NCBI RefSeq assembly: GCF_021155775.2
Contig: NC_060235.2
Span: 32,652,607-32,716,606, forward strand
Length of the DNA: 64,000 nt
Source: Neodiprion pinetum
Taxonomy: Eukaryota; Arthropoda; Insecta; Hymenoptera; Diprionidae
Direction of reading: 5' to 3'
The position numbers and the translations under genes were made by a program. Every line of letters starts with the position of its first letter. Within the stretch, counting starts at the first letter, position 1. The notes beneath the pieces were generated by a model, which was not told the DNA's origin, did no database searches, and worked only from the letters and a program-made list of their open reading frames with translations. Below, one piece after another: positions 12,426-23,400 of this stretch.

Positions 12426-12629
12426 AACGGCCAGCTTTTCAGTAACTGGTAAATAACGTATCGAGTGCAACATCATGTTGTAAATCACCTATATTTTGTA
12501 TATGTAACTAAAATATATAGATAAAATAATTTTGTAAGAAACTATAGGAGCTCTCTTTTCGTTCTAATATTTTTTCTAATTATAACCTTCATTATTATGC
12601 TATATCTTATATTGCGCGATTTATGTCAC

Positions 12630-12635
12630 AATAAA
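12630..12635 (+). terminator. possible poly(A) signal of EBP2
   Basis: AATAAA about 205 nt past the EBP2 stop. An earlier ATAAAA near 12521 is an alternative, weaker hexamer. Confidence 0.45.
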
Positions 12636-15600
12636 CTACCGAATATAGAGTGATGTATTGCAGTGCTATAATGTTGAAAAATTGAAAATGCAACTAGCTG
12701 TTAATATTTTTAAATATTTTCTTGAAATTTTTCGTATCCGATGATGTGAAAAGTATTTACGAACATTCGTAGAGCCAGTGAAGATACATTCTGAAATGTC
12801 GGATCGGTTATCACGGCATGTTTCAATTCTGTTTTATATTCTCTTGAATTCGTAGTACCAATTTTCCTATCAATCTTTTTCTGTTATAACGCGTGTTTCT
12901 ATTTCATTGAATTTATGATTTAAAATTGGATAAAAAACGATTCTCATTACGGAAAATAATTGGTTTGTCCACTTTCTCTGCATTTTCTATTTGAATTAAC
13001 ATATCAGCAACATCCTTTTATACTTCAACATTTTGAATGTCATCGTGAACTATCATCGAATTCTATAAATTTACCAGAAAAGTGCACATAAAAAATTGAT
13101 GAGACGAACTATATACGTACTTAATCACGGGAATCTGAGTTTACAGGTACATTTTTGTACATTTGTGTATACCGGGCCTAAACGTGGAAACAAGCCACTC
13201 GGCTTTTACAGATAGGCAATCGGGCGTTAATATTTCGCTTGTGAGATGGCAAATTGTAACTCTGGTTGCCACGATTATGCTCGGTATACAGTTTTGTATT
13301 GACGAGTGATCAGTCAATCAGCGTATACTTGGTCTGGAATTCGAAAAACCAACTAAAATCTCGATATCACGCTGGCGCCCATATTTTATAGACGTACAAA
13401 ATCAGGGCAAGCGAAATTCACTCCCTTGTAAAATTTGGAATAGTAGGTACCTAGTCGATCGGCTCATTTAAAATTCTTTCAAACCCAAGAACTCACGTAA
13501 ATCTGGATGTGTATAATGGACAGGGGTCGAAGGTCTTCCCATTTCTACGTGCAGGTGTGGTCATCGTATCGTGAGACGGTGAACTTGAGGACCGGAGGGT
13601 ACGACGTGCGCTTTCGCGTTTGCTATTACGCAGTGGTCCCGAGAAGCTTGCGGGAAGGGTCACTTCATTTCTGCCGTATGCCCTGAGGATATTGTATTTG
13701 AATCTCGCTACAGCCCGTTGGGGTTTACTCATCCCCGACGAGGTCCGGCTTCCACAGCTTGCATCGACGAGCTATGTACGTCCACCATCGTGATCCCCCA
13801 CGTCCACCTCGAACGCCCTGGGAATCCGCCGGGCGATCACAGCTGCTGCATATTTTCCAGCTTTTTCGTGATCGGTCTTATTTTTGCCCAGGGGAACGTA
13901 GCTCGTGCGTTTCCACTTTAGATACGTATATAAATATGCTTGCGAATGGAATACAGAATAGTAGAATACGTGTCGAATGATAGTTGGGGTGAAGTCTGGT
14001 AATGGGTGGCGCTTTATTATTCATCAAGGGTGTAAGGTGCAGGTCTCCATTCTTCGTCCTGCGACACCTTGGTTTTATTTCTTCACCCTTTTAGCGTCAT
14101 TGGATGACTTACATCGTTAATTATGTCGACAACGACGAATACGTAATTTACGTTGCAGTTACTTTCGATATACATTTCTTTCGGAAAATCGAAATAAAAC
14201 AAAAACAATAGAAATAGAAGGATTATTTTTCACTAGTCCCCAATGTTTTTATTTCAACTAATTGAGAAATCGTATTGCGAGCAGATAATTAATATATTCT
14301 GATTACCAGAAAATAATTTTATAAACATGTTCAATCAGGGTCTCACAAGTTCGGTGAAATCGACAAATCGATTCTACAAGTTAAATCTTTCATTTGTTAA
14401 ATATTTTCATCTTTTGTACATCCGGAGGTATAATGACCTCGACATTTGAATCAGGTAACGGTAATAAGATAATGTAAAATATGACGCGATATTTCTTTCA
14501 AGAATAATTGCGTAATGTTTGCTTGCCCCTCTTGGTCAACCCTGCTTGAAACGCAAGGTCCCCTTTACACGTCCGGTATTTCCATAACTAAGTACACACG
14601 ATTATATTTAATATGGATGCCTAAGTCGGGGTGGCTAAGCGTACTAAGCTAAATACGGCTAGAGCGTAACTTGACGTTTATAAACTGAACGTATCTAGAA
14701 TTATGGATCATAAGCTGAACGTGCAGGATTAACTTGCGAGCCTCAGGAGACCTCGCTAAGTTTGTATCCGAGGATTTCATGCGTCAATTATTCTACAGCG
14801 AGCTTAAATTTTTAGTTAGTGGACCTCTTCCGCCACATGTTAATTAAACTTCTAACGTGACATGCAGTGACACTCCGCATACTGCATTAGTGTCAGATGA
14901 ATGACAAAATGACGTGGCATTTTTGCGGGATGCCGTACAATATTGAGTACATGTGTTAAAGGATTTAAAAGATATTTTTTGGCTCCAATATGACGAGGCG
15001 TTATCTCATATTTGCTTTTGCATCGCTCTGAACGCACCGATTTAGGCTAGAGTTAAAATGTCACGGTTCAATTCTCCGTTCGGCAAGTCATAAATATGAC
15101 AAATACTCTTCGTAATTGGTCGACGCGACGCATTAGCGGATAGTACCTGACGTATGCGGATTAACAAATCACGCTGAAAAGGGATTCTCTTTTAAAAAAT
15201 CATGTCGACTAAATAACAATGAAGTTGAATGACACAGCGAGCAGGCGGGCAGCGAGTTTTGGATTTTTCTCCCATTCCTACACATTAATACATACAGTTA
15301 TTTAATCCGTTCAGCCAGTTTTATTTTCTGAATTGTCGAATAGCACCATTTATTGACGCCTCAGGATGTACCATTATACACACATGCAATTAATATCACA
15401 CTTCATCTCGGTGCGCATGAATTCTGAACAGCCGAATCTGAATTTTTCCAATCACACATCCCCTTCGTTTTTGATTATTGTACAACTTTATTCCGGTTGT
15501 GTCATACGGGCCCATTTATTTCATGCAGTGTCGTAGGGAATGCTCCATTATCTCGAATTGCGATTTAAAAAAATTCAGACTTTGCAGACGTTGGTGAAAA

Positions 15601-17839
15601 ATGCGTGTTCAAAAAATTCTCACCAGCGTAGAGAAATGTAACTATGGTCAAATCTCTGAGGAAGTCTCGCTCGAGCTCACACCTTCAATCCGGCTCCAAA
15701 GGCATGTGCGTACTCGGCACATCCCAGGATACTGCGGAATAATAACGTACTTGGCGTTGCGCGGGACGTAAACAATCGCGCTGCTGTATAAATAACATAA
15801 TTCAACTCGACAAAGGGCAGAGCTAACGAAGTACCAGTATGCCAACCGGAGCGAGCTTTAACGCATGAAAGGTGTGAGAAAAGCGCAGCGACGCTCCCTT
15901 TCTCTTTCGCAAGTACATTGGGGTTTTGGTCTTGTAGAGAACAGAGGTATATCGAAATTAAGGGCCGAATTGACACGATGTTCTTGGTATCATTGCGCCA
16001 GAGAAACTGACTTTTAAATTTTGTCGAATTTTAAGATACGTGTATTAGAGTTTCATTACCTGACTTGCGGCGTGTGCACGAATGCTTGAAACTAAAAGCA
16101 GGCGTATAAGAATGGGCGGAGAAGCATTTCCTCGGCAGGGTAGCGGACTTTTTATATATCTATATGTGTAAGGACGTTTGCAGAAGTAGGGTTTGCGGGA
16201 GAGATAACGGGTTGAAATTTCCTTTTAGAGTAAAATTTCATTTTCTTTCCCGTGTTTCGGGGTTGAAGAGTAGAAATTGACAGAGAAAATTAGGTCAGGT
16301 GACAAATGCAGTCTGCACGTTGTAAAGTAAAAATGTTGAGTGTAGACAGATACGATATTGTTTCTGGTAGGGTGGAATTCCAATGAGGTACAAAGAATAG
16401 CCGATATTTCGTGACTGACATGCTGGCAAACACAGTAGAAATTGGTGCGCTACCCGTATCCGGTATCAACCGCGATACCGGTATGATCTGCCAGTGACGA
16501 GGAGACATTTATTCATAATAATGCAGTATCTGAAAACTTAGAGAATCTCCGAAACTCTTACAACACCGTATTTCTTCCCGGGAAATAATGAAAACTATCT
16601 ATCACCTCTAGAACGCTCGTTTGTCGCAAAATGCGTGCAATTATAGCAGCGATTCAATATTAAGATGGTCACAGTCCATTCGGCGGGACATAATTATTAG
16701 CTTACTTCATAAAAGCGAATGGCATTTGTCAAAGAAGACGTAATAAGAAAAGGCAAATACCAATATCTGCAGTGGCGACGGGGTATAGGGAAGATTGCCG
16801 AGGGATAGGCGGGGGAACAAAGGTCCGAGCTCAAAGGGCAGGAGACTAGCTTTATTAACCATCATTCTATTAATAATCTTATATTAATCGTTCTGTATTT
16901 TTCATCTCACGAAATGCACAAGGTAACAAATATTTGTAAGAACGAGAACAAAGAACGGTGACCTGGCGTGGATACTTGTCTGCACTTATGACGGATGAAT
17001 CACGCCTGCGGTTCTGGACAATGCCTAAGATTTCAAATTTTTTTCTCTACGATCATCGATCTTCAGCTTGACCGTTTTCCGTGACTATCCGATACGAAAT
17101 ACCTCTCGAAAGTCCATGCTTCGAACAAGTTATACCGCAGTTTGTTGTCTAATGTGTCGTCGAGGCTTGTCGTGATTGTAATATCGCTGCGATCTCATGC
17201 TGTTTTCTGAAATAGAAGAGAATTTTTTTTTTAAAGAGCAAAACGGTGAGAGAGAGAGAGAGATTGCGATTTTATTTATATGTCGTTCTTGAGCAAGTAA
17301 CTGCTGTTTATAATACACGATAACGCGATTGTTGGTCGTCGCGTACCGGATTTTTAACTTCAATACTGAAAAATGGCCGTAGTCTACTCATCTCTGATAA
17401 AGTAATTGGAGTAGCCTAAGTTTCGAAGTTTCCGCAGTAGCTTAACATGTGTACAAAACACCATGCATGAATACCAAACGCATATGTATGAAAAATGTGT
17501 TGAATATATTCAGATGTAAAGTCAACTTTAATAAAGTTGAAAAAGAAATCCAACGTTTAAGCAAATCATTTCGAACAGTCTAAGTCGAGATAACGCACGA
17601 GGTACACGAGTGCATTGGAATATATATATATACATATATACGAGCATTCGCATTCCAGTAATCATCTCTGTAATTGCACTTTCATTAGTCGAAGACTTAG
17701 AGCGAGCGAGTAGTTCGAAATCGAATTACCAAACTTCTGAAAAGCCGAGCCAGCGGGACGGACTGAATAAGCAGTAAGGAATGGTTGTTTTGTAACGAAA
17801 AGAATGGTACTGTGTGTGGAAACTCGGGGTAATTTTCAG
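12636..17839. other. gene-poor stretch
   Basis: No recognised gene. GC content rises from ~13.5 kb. A minus-strand frame from about 13970 to 13493 is open except for one TAG at about 13780 and ends near a strong GTGAGT donor; it is discussed as a finding but not called. Candidate minus-strand splice sites near 14111, 15620 and 16060 flank only very short frames. A (GA)n run lies at about 17248. Confidence 0.5.
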
Positions 17840-17951
17840 AATGTATTTTCCGAACCAGCGTCGCCCGTTCGCTTGTGTATTATTTATGATCCACCGTCAG
17901 GACAAGTGACAGGTCGATTGGTAAATAATACGCATGCACCCCTGCGTGCCG
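17840..17951 (+). CDS. candidate internal exon, unknown protein
   Basis: A 112-nt stretch preceded by GTAATTTTCAG and followed by G|GTAAGTG, a near-perfect donor. Only one frame is fully open. It encodes 37 codons beginning NVFSEPASPVRLCIIYDPPS and ending in a possible N-glycosylation site NNT followed by HAPLRAG, in phase 1. The composition looks protein-like, but no family is recognised and no partner exon in matching phase was found. Chance pairs of splice-like sites are expected in a desert this size. Confidence 0.25.
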
Positions 17952-18728
17952 GTAAGTGATTACTGGCCACAAATTGTTACGCCATACACCATCAAGATTG
18001 CTTCCATCACTTCGGCTCCGTCTGCACGTATATGTATAACAACCTGTCTCGTCCAACGACTAAATCTCAAAGTTTGTTACGCTGAATGAATAAATTAACT
18101 GCCGGATCATGGAGGACAGCACTCAAATACGTCGGCAAACTTTGTTTCACTTAGGCCTGATCATTTTCACGTAACAATCCGAAGATCTCATGCGATTTGT
18201 CAGATTTCGCTCGAGGGTATGCAAGTATATTCAGCCACTTTTGACAACTATAGGAGAAACGTAGATTCATAAATGTCGTTTTTCGTTCCTCCTATTTCAT
18301 TTAAAGGAACATTTGAAAAGAATATGAATAAAGTAATAGAAGCGTTTAGCTGGATAGAAAGAATCTATCGGCCTACGTGTAAGACGAAGCTTTAACTATG
18401 AATACTTCTACTTTGACGGGGATTTCACACTTTGGGTAATGATTATTACAAATTTACTCAAACCTCGCCATGCTGTCCGCTTGCCCGGCGGGCTATCTCG
18501 AGCGTAATTGATTATCAATTACGCCCGGACTGCGTAATCCACCGTTGAAGAAACAAAACTAGTCGCAACGTTCCCACGTCCAACCACGTGCACTAGCGTG
18601 ACGTTCGTGGTGAAGAAAAGGAGAAAGAAATTACTAACAAACTGATGTACATATCTGGTATTTCAATTCGACATTTTGTTAATTGATTAACTTTGGGTTG
18701 TTTAAATGTGGGAATTGGTTTAACGCAC
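17952..18728. other. non-coding stretch with a homeodomain-type palindrome
   Basis: No open frame of interest. The notable element is the perfect palindrome at 18502-18524, about 200 bp from the candidate exon at 18729. Confidence 0.5.
18502..18524. promoter_or_regulatory. palindromic paired-homeodomain-type site
   Basis: Perfect 11-bp arms (GCGTAATTGAT / ATCAATTACGC) around one central T. The centre contains TAATTGATTA, two TAAT cores in opposite orientation two bases apart, which matches the P2-type cooperative site of paired-class homeodomains. Function is inferred from sequence only. Confidence 0.4.
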
Positions 18729-18936
18729 CTGACTCGTCATCCGCGTCGTACTCAGCCAGTGTGTCGCTGCAGCAGAAATTGTACTCTAAGTTCCGACTTC
18801 GGCGTAGTAGAAGAACAACTTCGGCCACGCCGCTGACGTTCGGTGGTGGTAGAACAGTGAAATTATTTCCAAATTTTGCCGCCCGATACTCGATATCCGA
18901 ATTGTAGTAAGCCGACTCTAAGTTTCCGTTGACTAT
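18729..18936 (-). CDS. candidate internal exon of an unrecognised extracellular-type protein
   Basis: A 208-nt segment between a good acceptor (TTTTCGTTACAG) and donor (TCAG|GTGCGT) on the minus strand. It is open in one frame only for 69 codons. The peptide begins IVNGNLESAYYNSDIEYR and includes NFTVLPPPNVSG, with two N-glycosylation sequons (NFT, NVS), then LEYNFCCSDTLAEYDADDES. Codons show strong purine-first, G-first bias, as in real coding DNA. It starts in phase 0 and ends in phase 1. An ectodomain segment is plausible. I could not match it to a family, and no adjacent exon is certain, so the parent gene has large introns or is only partly in the window. Confidence 0.5.
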
Positions 18937-20217
18937 CTGTAACGAAAATCAATTTCATATTCAACAAGCATAGCCAGTACGTAAAATTAGATACCCAGAC
19001 CCGTGTCAACGTGTAGATTCTTGGTTTACGGTGACCTCGACTACTTATCATCACGTGGATGTGATCAAACAGAATGTTTACCGTCATCGGTCTATAGCCA
19101 GAGTGAATTCTTGTTTTTAAACAAATCACGGCATCGTAAAGTCAGATCTGTCTGTATAACACAGATGCATTTCTTTTATCCCAGTAAAAGACTGATAAAT
19201 ATTCGCTAGATAAGATTGGAAATTGCGGAGGTAGGTACAGTTTGGCCTGGCAGGTATCGATTCACTCCGAGTTGTATGATAAATTTGGAAATTTGGGTGT
19301 GAGAGGCCGGATCGTACGTTGGGCTGGATATTAATTTGTCGAAGGGTTATTTGCGGTCGGTACAACCCTCAGCCCAGGGTTTTGTATTCAGGCTTTGATA
19401 GTGTAGTCACGCGCAATGTTGCCACTGGACTTTCGATGACGTCCTTCCGGTGAATATTACTCCTAGTAACGGCTCCGCGGCTGACGTCCTCGTTCGCTCG
19501 TATCGGGACATGGAAAAACACTTTCCATACGTTCCATTATATCCTCGCTACAAATGGTCCGCTATTCGTACTCATCTCTGGATATTTCCCGTAAATATGA
19601 CGCGTTGGAACATTTGTCTGCATATTTCCCCTCGTGCCTTCAACCCTCTATACATATACGTGCGCAAAGGTATAAACGACCGATGGATATCGGTGAATAC
19701 AATTGTTGCAACGATTACTGTTACTGTTACGACTTTGCGGTCTGGGGACAAGGATCAAGGGACCGTTACGAGCGAAAGGCAGTAAACATGCGTATAAAAA
19801 TGATACAAGTTCGCATTACTGGGGTACGATTCTCGGACTAATGCGACCTTAACCCGCGAATTTGTACCGTTTGGTGTAATCAACGGACTCGATTTCTACC
19901 GTTTTCACTTGTTAGAAATCGAGATTGCTGAACGAAATCGTTGCCCTTGTAAAACTTTGGGGATTCGAGCCGTCAAATCTATTGATTATCTGGTTTGCTT
20001 CTATCCGAAGGCTGTGTAAATTGATCGGAATATATCCGTCCTGCATAGGTTCGATTCGATATCATAAGAGAGAGTGATGCGAATGTGTACAGGCGCATAC
20101 TCGAGGGAGACGTTCGCTCTTCAATAAAGCTGACATCTTTCGTGATAAGTAAGCGCGAGTAGCGAAGAGTTGCAAGTGTCTGCGTAATCTGAGTTGCATA
20201 AAGTCTGAGTCCCGAAG
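18937..20217. other. gene-poor stretch before the candidate signal-peptide exon
   Basis: Several short overlapping frames (for example 19450-19785 and 19554-19841) have no protein character that I recognise. The last few hundred bases could be promoter or 5' UTR of the plus-strand candidate at 20218. An in-frame TGA lies just upstream of its ATG. Confidence 0.4.
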
Positions 20218-20438
20218 ATGGTGTTACTTCGCGCAGAGTTTGTCGTCAAGTATCAGACGACGCGGCGTAAGAAGTCGTTAATGGCCCTCGGCAGAGTAGA
20301 GCATAATAGGTTCCTCCTTATTCTTGTAGCTTCGTACCTACGTGTAGCATCTGCAACTATCACGAGCAAACGTAATCCTCTTACGATCATACGCAACGTT
20401 CGTTGCGGCACAGAAGGCGCACTGGGCTTGAACAACAG
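20218..20438 (+). CDS. candidate first coding exon with signal peptide (secreted/membrane protein)
   Basis: A frame opens at ATG 20218 (context GAAGATGG, in-frame TGA upstream) or at the internal ATG 20281, and ends at a donor AACAACAG|GTACGA in phase 2. From the second ATG the peptide is MALGRVEHNRFLLILVASYL followed by RVASA and TITSKRNPLT. This is a textbook signal peptide: basic n-region, LLILVASYL core, and an A-S-A type cleavage site. The exon closes with VRCGTEGALGLNNR. It can be spliced in phase to the 49-nt exon at 27131. The parent family is not certain. A neuroligin/carboxylesterase-like adhesion molecule is one weak idea, because the next exon ends SRVVQ just where such proteins continue with TRYG-like sequence. 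Confidence 0.4.
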
Positions 20439-23400
20439 GTACGATACTCGGAAGTATTAAGTTTCCGAGTTTTTGGACGAGTTTTGAGTTCTGCGTAAGA
20501 AGTTTGCACTTTATTATACCTGCGCCAACTATTGACTTTTAAATTTGTCCTCTAAGACGAGCCCTTTCTTCAAGTTCATCTTCCGCACATGTTAACATAT
20601 ACCCGATACGCTACGTATGTACGTACATACGTTTCAGTTTTGGAACTAAAGCAGCAGAGGCGGCAGCAGCAACGCTCGGGATTTGTTCTAAACTCAGCAG
20701 TTTATCCGTCGGGTGATACGAGCGTAAAAATGAGAAACTATGGAACAAAGTTAAAGCGGCTGTCGCCAGCTATACGGCTATGTATTTACTTAGTGATACG
20801 TATTATATTATTCGTGTGCATGCACGGTATATGCATAACTACACGACGATATTTTTCATCAACTTTCGTAAAATAAACGCTGCACGTACCCAAAGTTTCA
20901 ATCCTCTTTTATGTACCTTTTGACTTGCAATTTTTTGTTCGTCTTTTTTTCATATTATGGATGTTAGGCATGAAATACAAACCGGTAGGGTAGACAAGGT
21001 TTCACCTTAAATTTACGGAAACTTATCACTCCGAGTGGAGAAAGAGAGCTGATTTCACTGAAAACTGCAGGGAAAGAGGGACACGAATACCCGTGTGGCA
21101 AATATACTTTTTACTATAAATGTGGCAGATTGTAAGCCGCAAACATTCGTCTTCACTGTTTCTAGAGTAAATTCTGCATTTTACTAAGTATATTCCATTA
21201 AAAAAACCTGACGCGTCCCTCTTTTCTTGCAGTTTTGAGTAAAATTTGCTCTCTTATTCTCTCCGTTTACACCACGTGATTTTGGTCAATATAATAAAGG
21301 CGGAGTTTCCACGACCGTCGCCTTTTATGAATTAAAGTGGAGCCGTATACACTCCGTATAATTCTTGGGTTCTTCGAGATCCTTCAGTCCTTTGCATGTG
21401 CGGATTCAGGATTCGGAACGTCAGCTAATCCTGTGATGATCGGCCAGGATTGGAAGGTTCTGTAAGTTTTCCGCCCAAACAGACTGTTTCATGTGAACCA
21501 AGTGTAAGACTAGAAACGAATATTTGTCGCTCATACCATTCGGTTCAGTTTCGTCAACTGCTGCGCGTGAATGTTTGTCCATCCGTAAAGTGGTGTGTGA
21601 GGAAATTTTCGCCAGTCGGGGTGGAGCAGAGTCACATCGTATCTGGGAAAAAAATATTTAATAAATTCTACGTCGGGGCAAAAACCTTGTACAGTCCAGA
21701 TTATATACTACGTGGATCTGAATTATTGATACAATTGCCTACTGTTTGAATTTTATCGAGAGTGGGGCCTGTTAACATGCTGCGATGTACAGGGTGGTTC
21801 ATTTTAATCGCCCGAGGCAAATATTACAGCAACGAAAAGACATACCAGAAAAAGTCTCCTACAAAACTTGTATATTCTCAAAAGAGAGAAAAAATAATAC
21901 TCTCTCCTTGGCGTAGAGACAGTTTCTTAATTGAAATGGGAAAAACGACAAATAGTTTTGCCGATAAAAAAATTAGAACTATATTTTATTTGTTACTGCT
22001 ATTACCATCTGTTGTCACTAGCGAAAGTTTATATTTATGCACAAACTAGCGAAAATATTTTCTCTTTAACTTCACGGGTTGTCGCATTATCGCATCATCA
22101 CGCATTGATTGTATCTGTAGTATGATTCACGGTATACGTTATACATATATTTTCACACGCAATTAATATGCATCTGAATAGTAGCTTCAGCCAAGATTGA
22201 TTTTTAAAGTTACAATTCTGGTTGGCAATTATCGGGACGCGTGTGCTCGGACAGTTAAATCAGCACATATCCGTGATCACATTCTAAAAATTCAAATCTT
22301 CGAGTTGCGAGACTTATTTATTTTACATGAAGTATTATATCTATACCGAGAATAACGAACGAGCCGGCGCGCGGCGTCGATAAAAATTCAATATTTTTAC
22401 AAACGCAATTACCCCTACAAAGGAATCGTGCTATGGAATATTTGCACCACACTTTGATCGTGTGATTTTCTACCGACACGATACTTTTTTCACTTGTTAA
22501 ATTGCCTTGAGCCTTACTTGTTATTCTTGTGCGTCGGTAGGTGTTGGACCTGCATGGGATTCGGCATTTCCGGTAAATCTTCTCTTTGACGTTCGCCTCC
22601 AGCAGCTGAAGTATCGGCGCTTGCGGGAGTTGGAGCCCTTTTGCGGCGGATCCGAAGTTTCTTGAGAAAATATCCCCACGAGAAGCACGAGGACATTTGC
22701 AAGGTATTCCCACCGCAGAGACTATTCGTAACTCCACCGTACAAAACGCATGTTTCAATATACCTGATCCGTTTGCCTCGTGGCGTTGAACCGCATGCTT
22801 TAGTGCTTGCTACAGGATAGTGAAATTTCCGTCGTATCTCCTCACAGTTTCCGATACAAGGAACGAAGCCGATTGACGTTTTCTCTGTACATATAGCACT
22901 GCGGGAACCAACAGGAAAACCGTTCCAATTATCCGACGTGTGACAGTGTTAATTGTCGAAATGATTGTCACTTGCTGTATTGAACCAAGATCAACTTGTA
23001 CCGAATGGGTTTGAAGATTTGGGAGAAGTAAGATACAAAATAGACAAATAAAATTGATATTAAATGAAAAAATAGCGTCCGACGCACAGAGATTTTATTG
23101 ATTAGAATTTAATTTAGATTCAAAATGTTCAATGGTTTATTATTTAACCTTTCAATCGTTACGTTCACTGCGTTATTCTTCTCGCGGTGATCCAATTGAA
23201 CTTGTAAACCGATCTATGTGCGGAACGCTACTGCGTTGAGACGTTATTTTTGTTTTTCAATTTCCAACAACGACGAGGTTTTATCTGTTTGCTTTGTTAT
23301 TAATCGACGAACCAACGATGATTCGATACGTAAATGTGTGCATAGTTGCTCATACAAAGTCTAGAGTACGTATGTAAATACGTACAATCTATAAGTATCT

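Noticed and set aside
21388..21461. 74-nt plus-strand exon-like block before GTAAGT
   Set aside because: In the phase needed after the 20438 donor it hits a stop; no other partner exon fits.
22764..22809. 46-nt minus-strand exon-like block ending CAG|GTATAT
   Set aside because: Good splice sites, but all the evidence is 15 codons, and the frames downstream (22514-22744) do not join it in phase with an acceptable acceptor.
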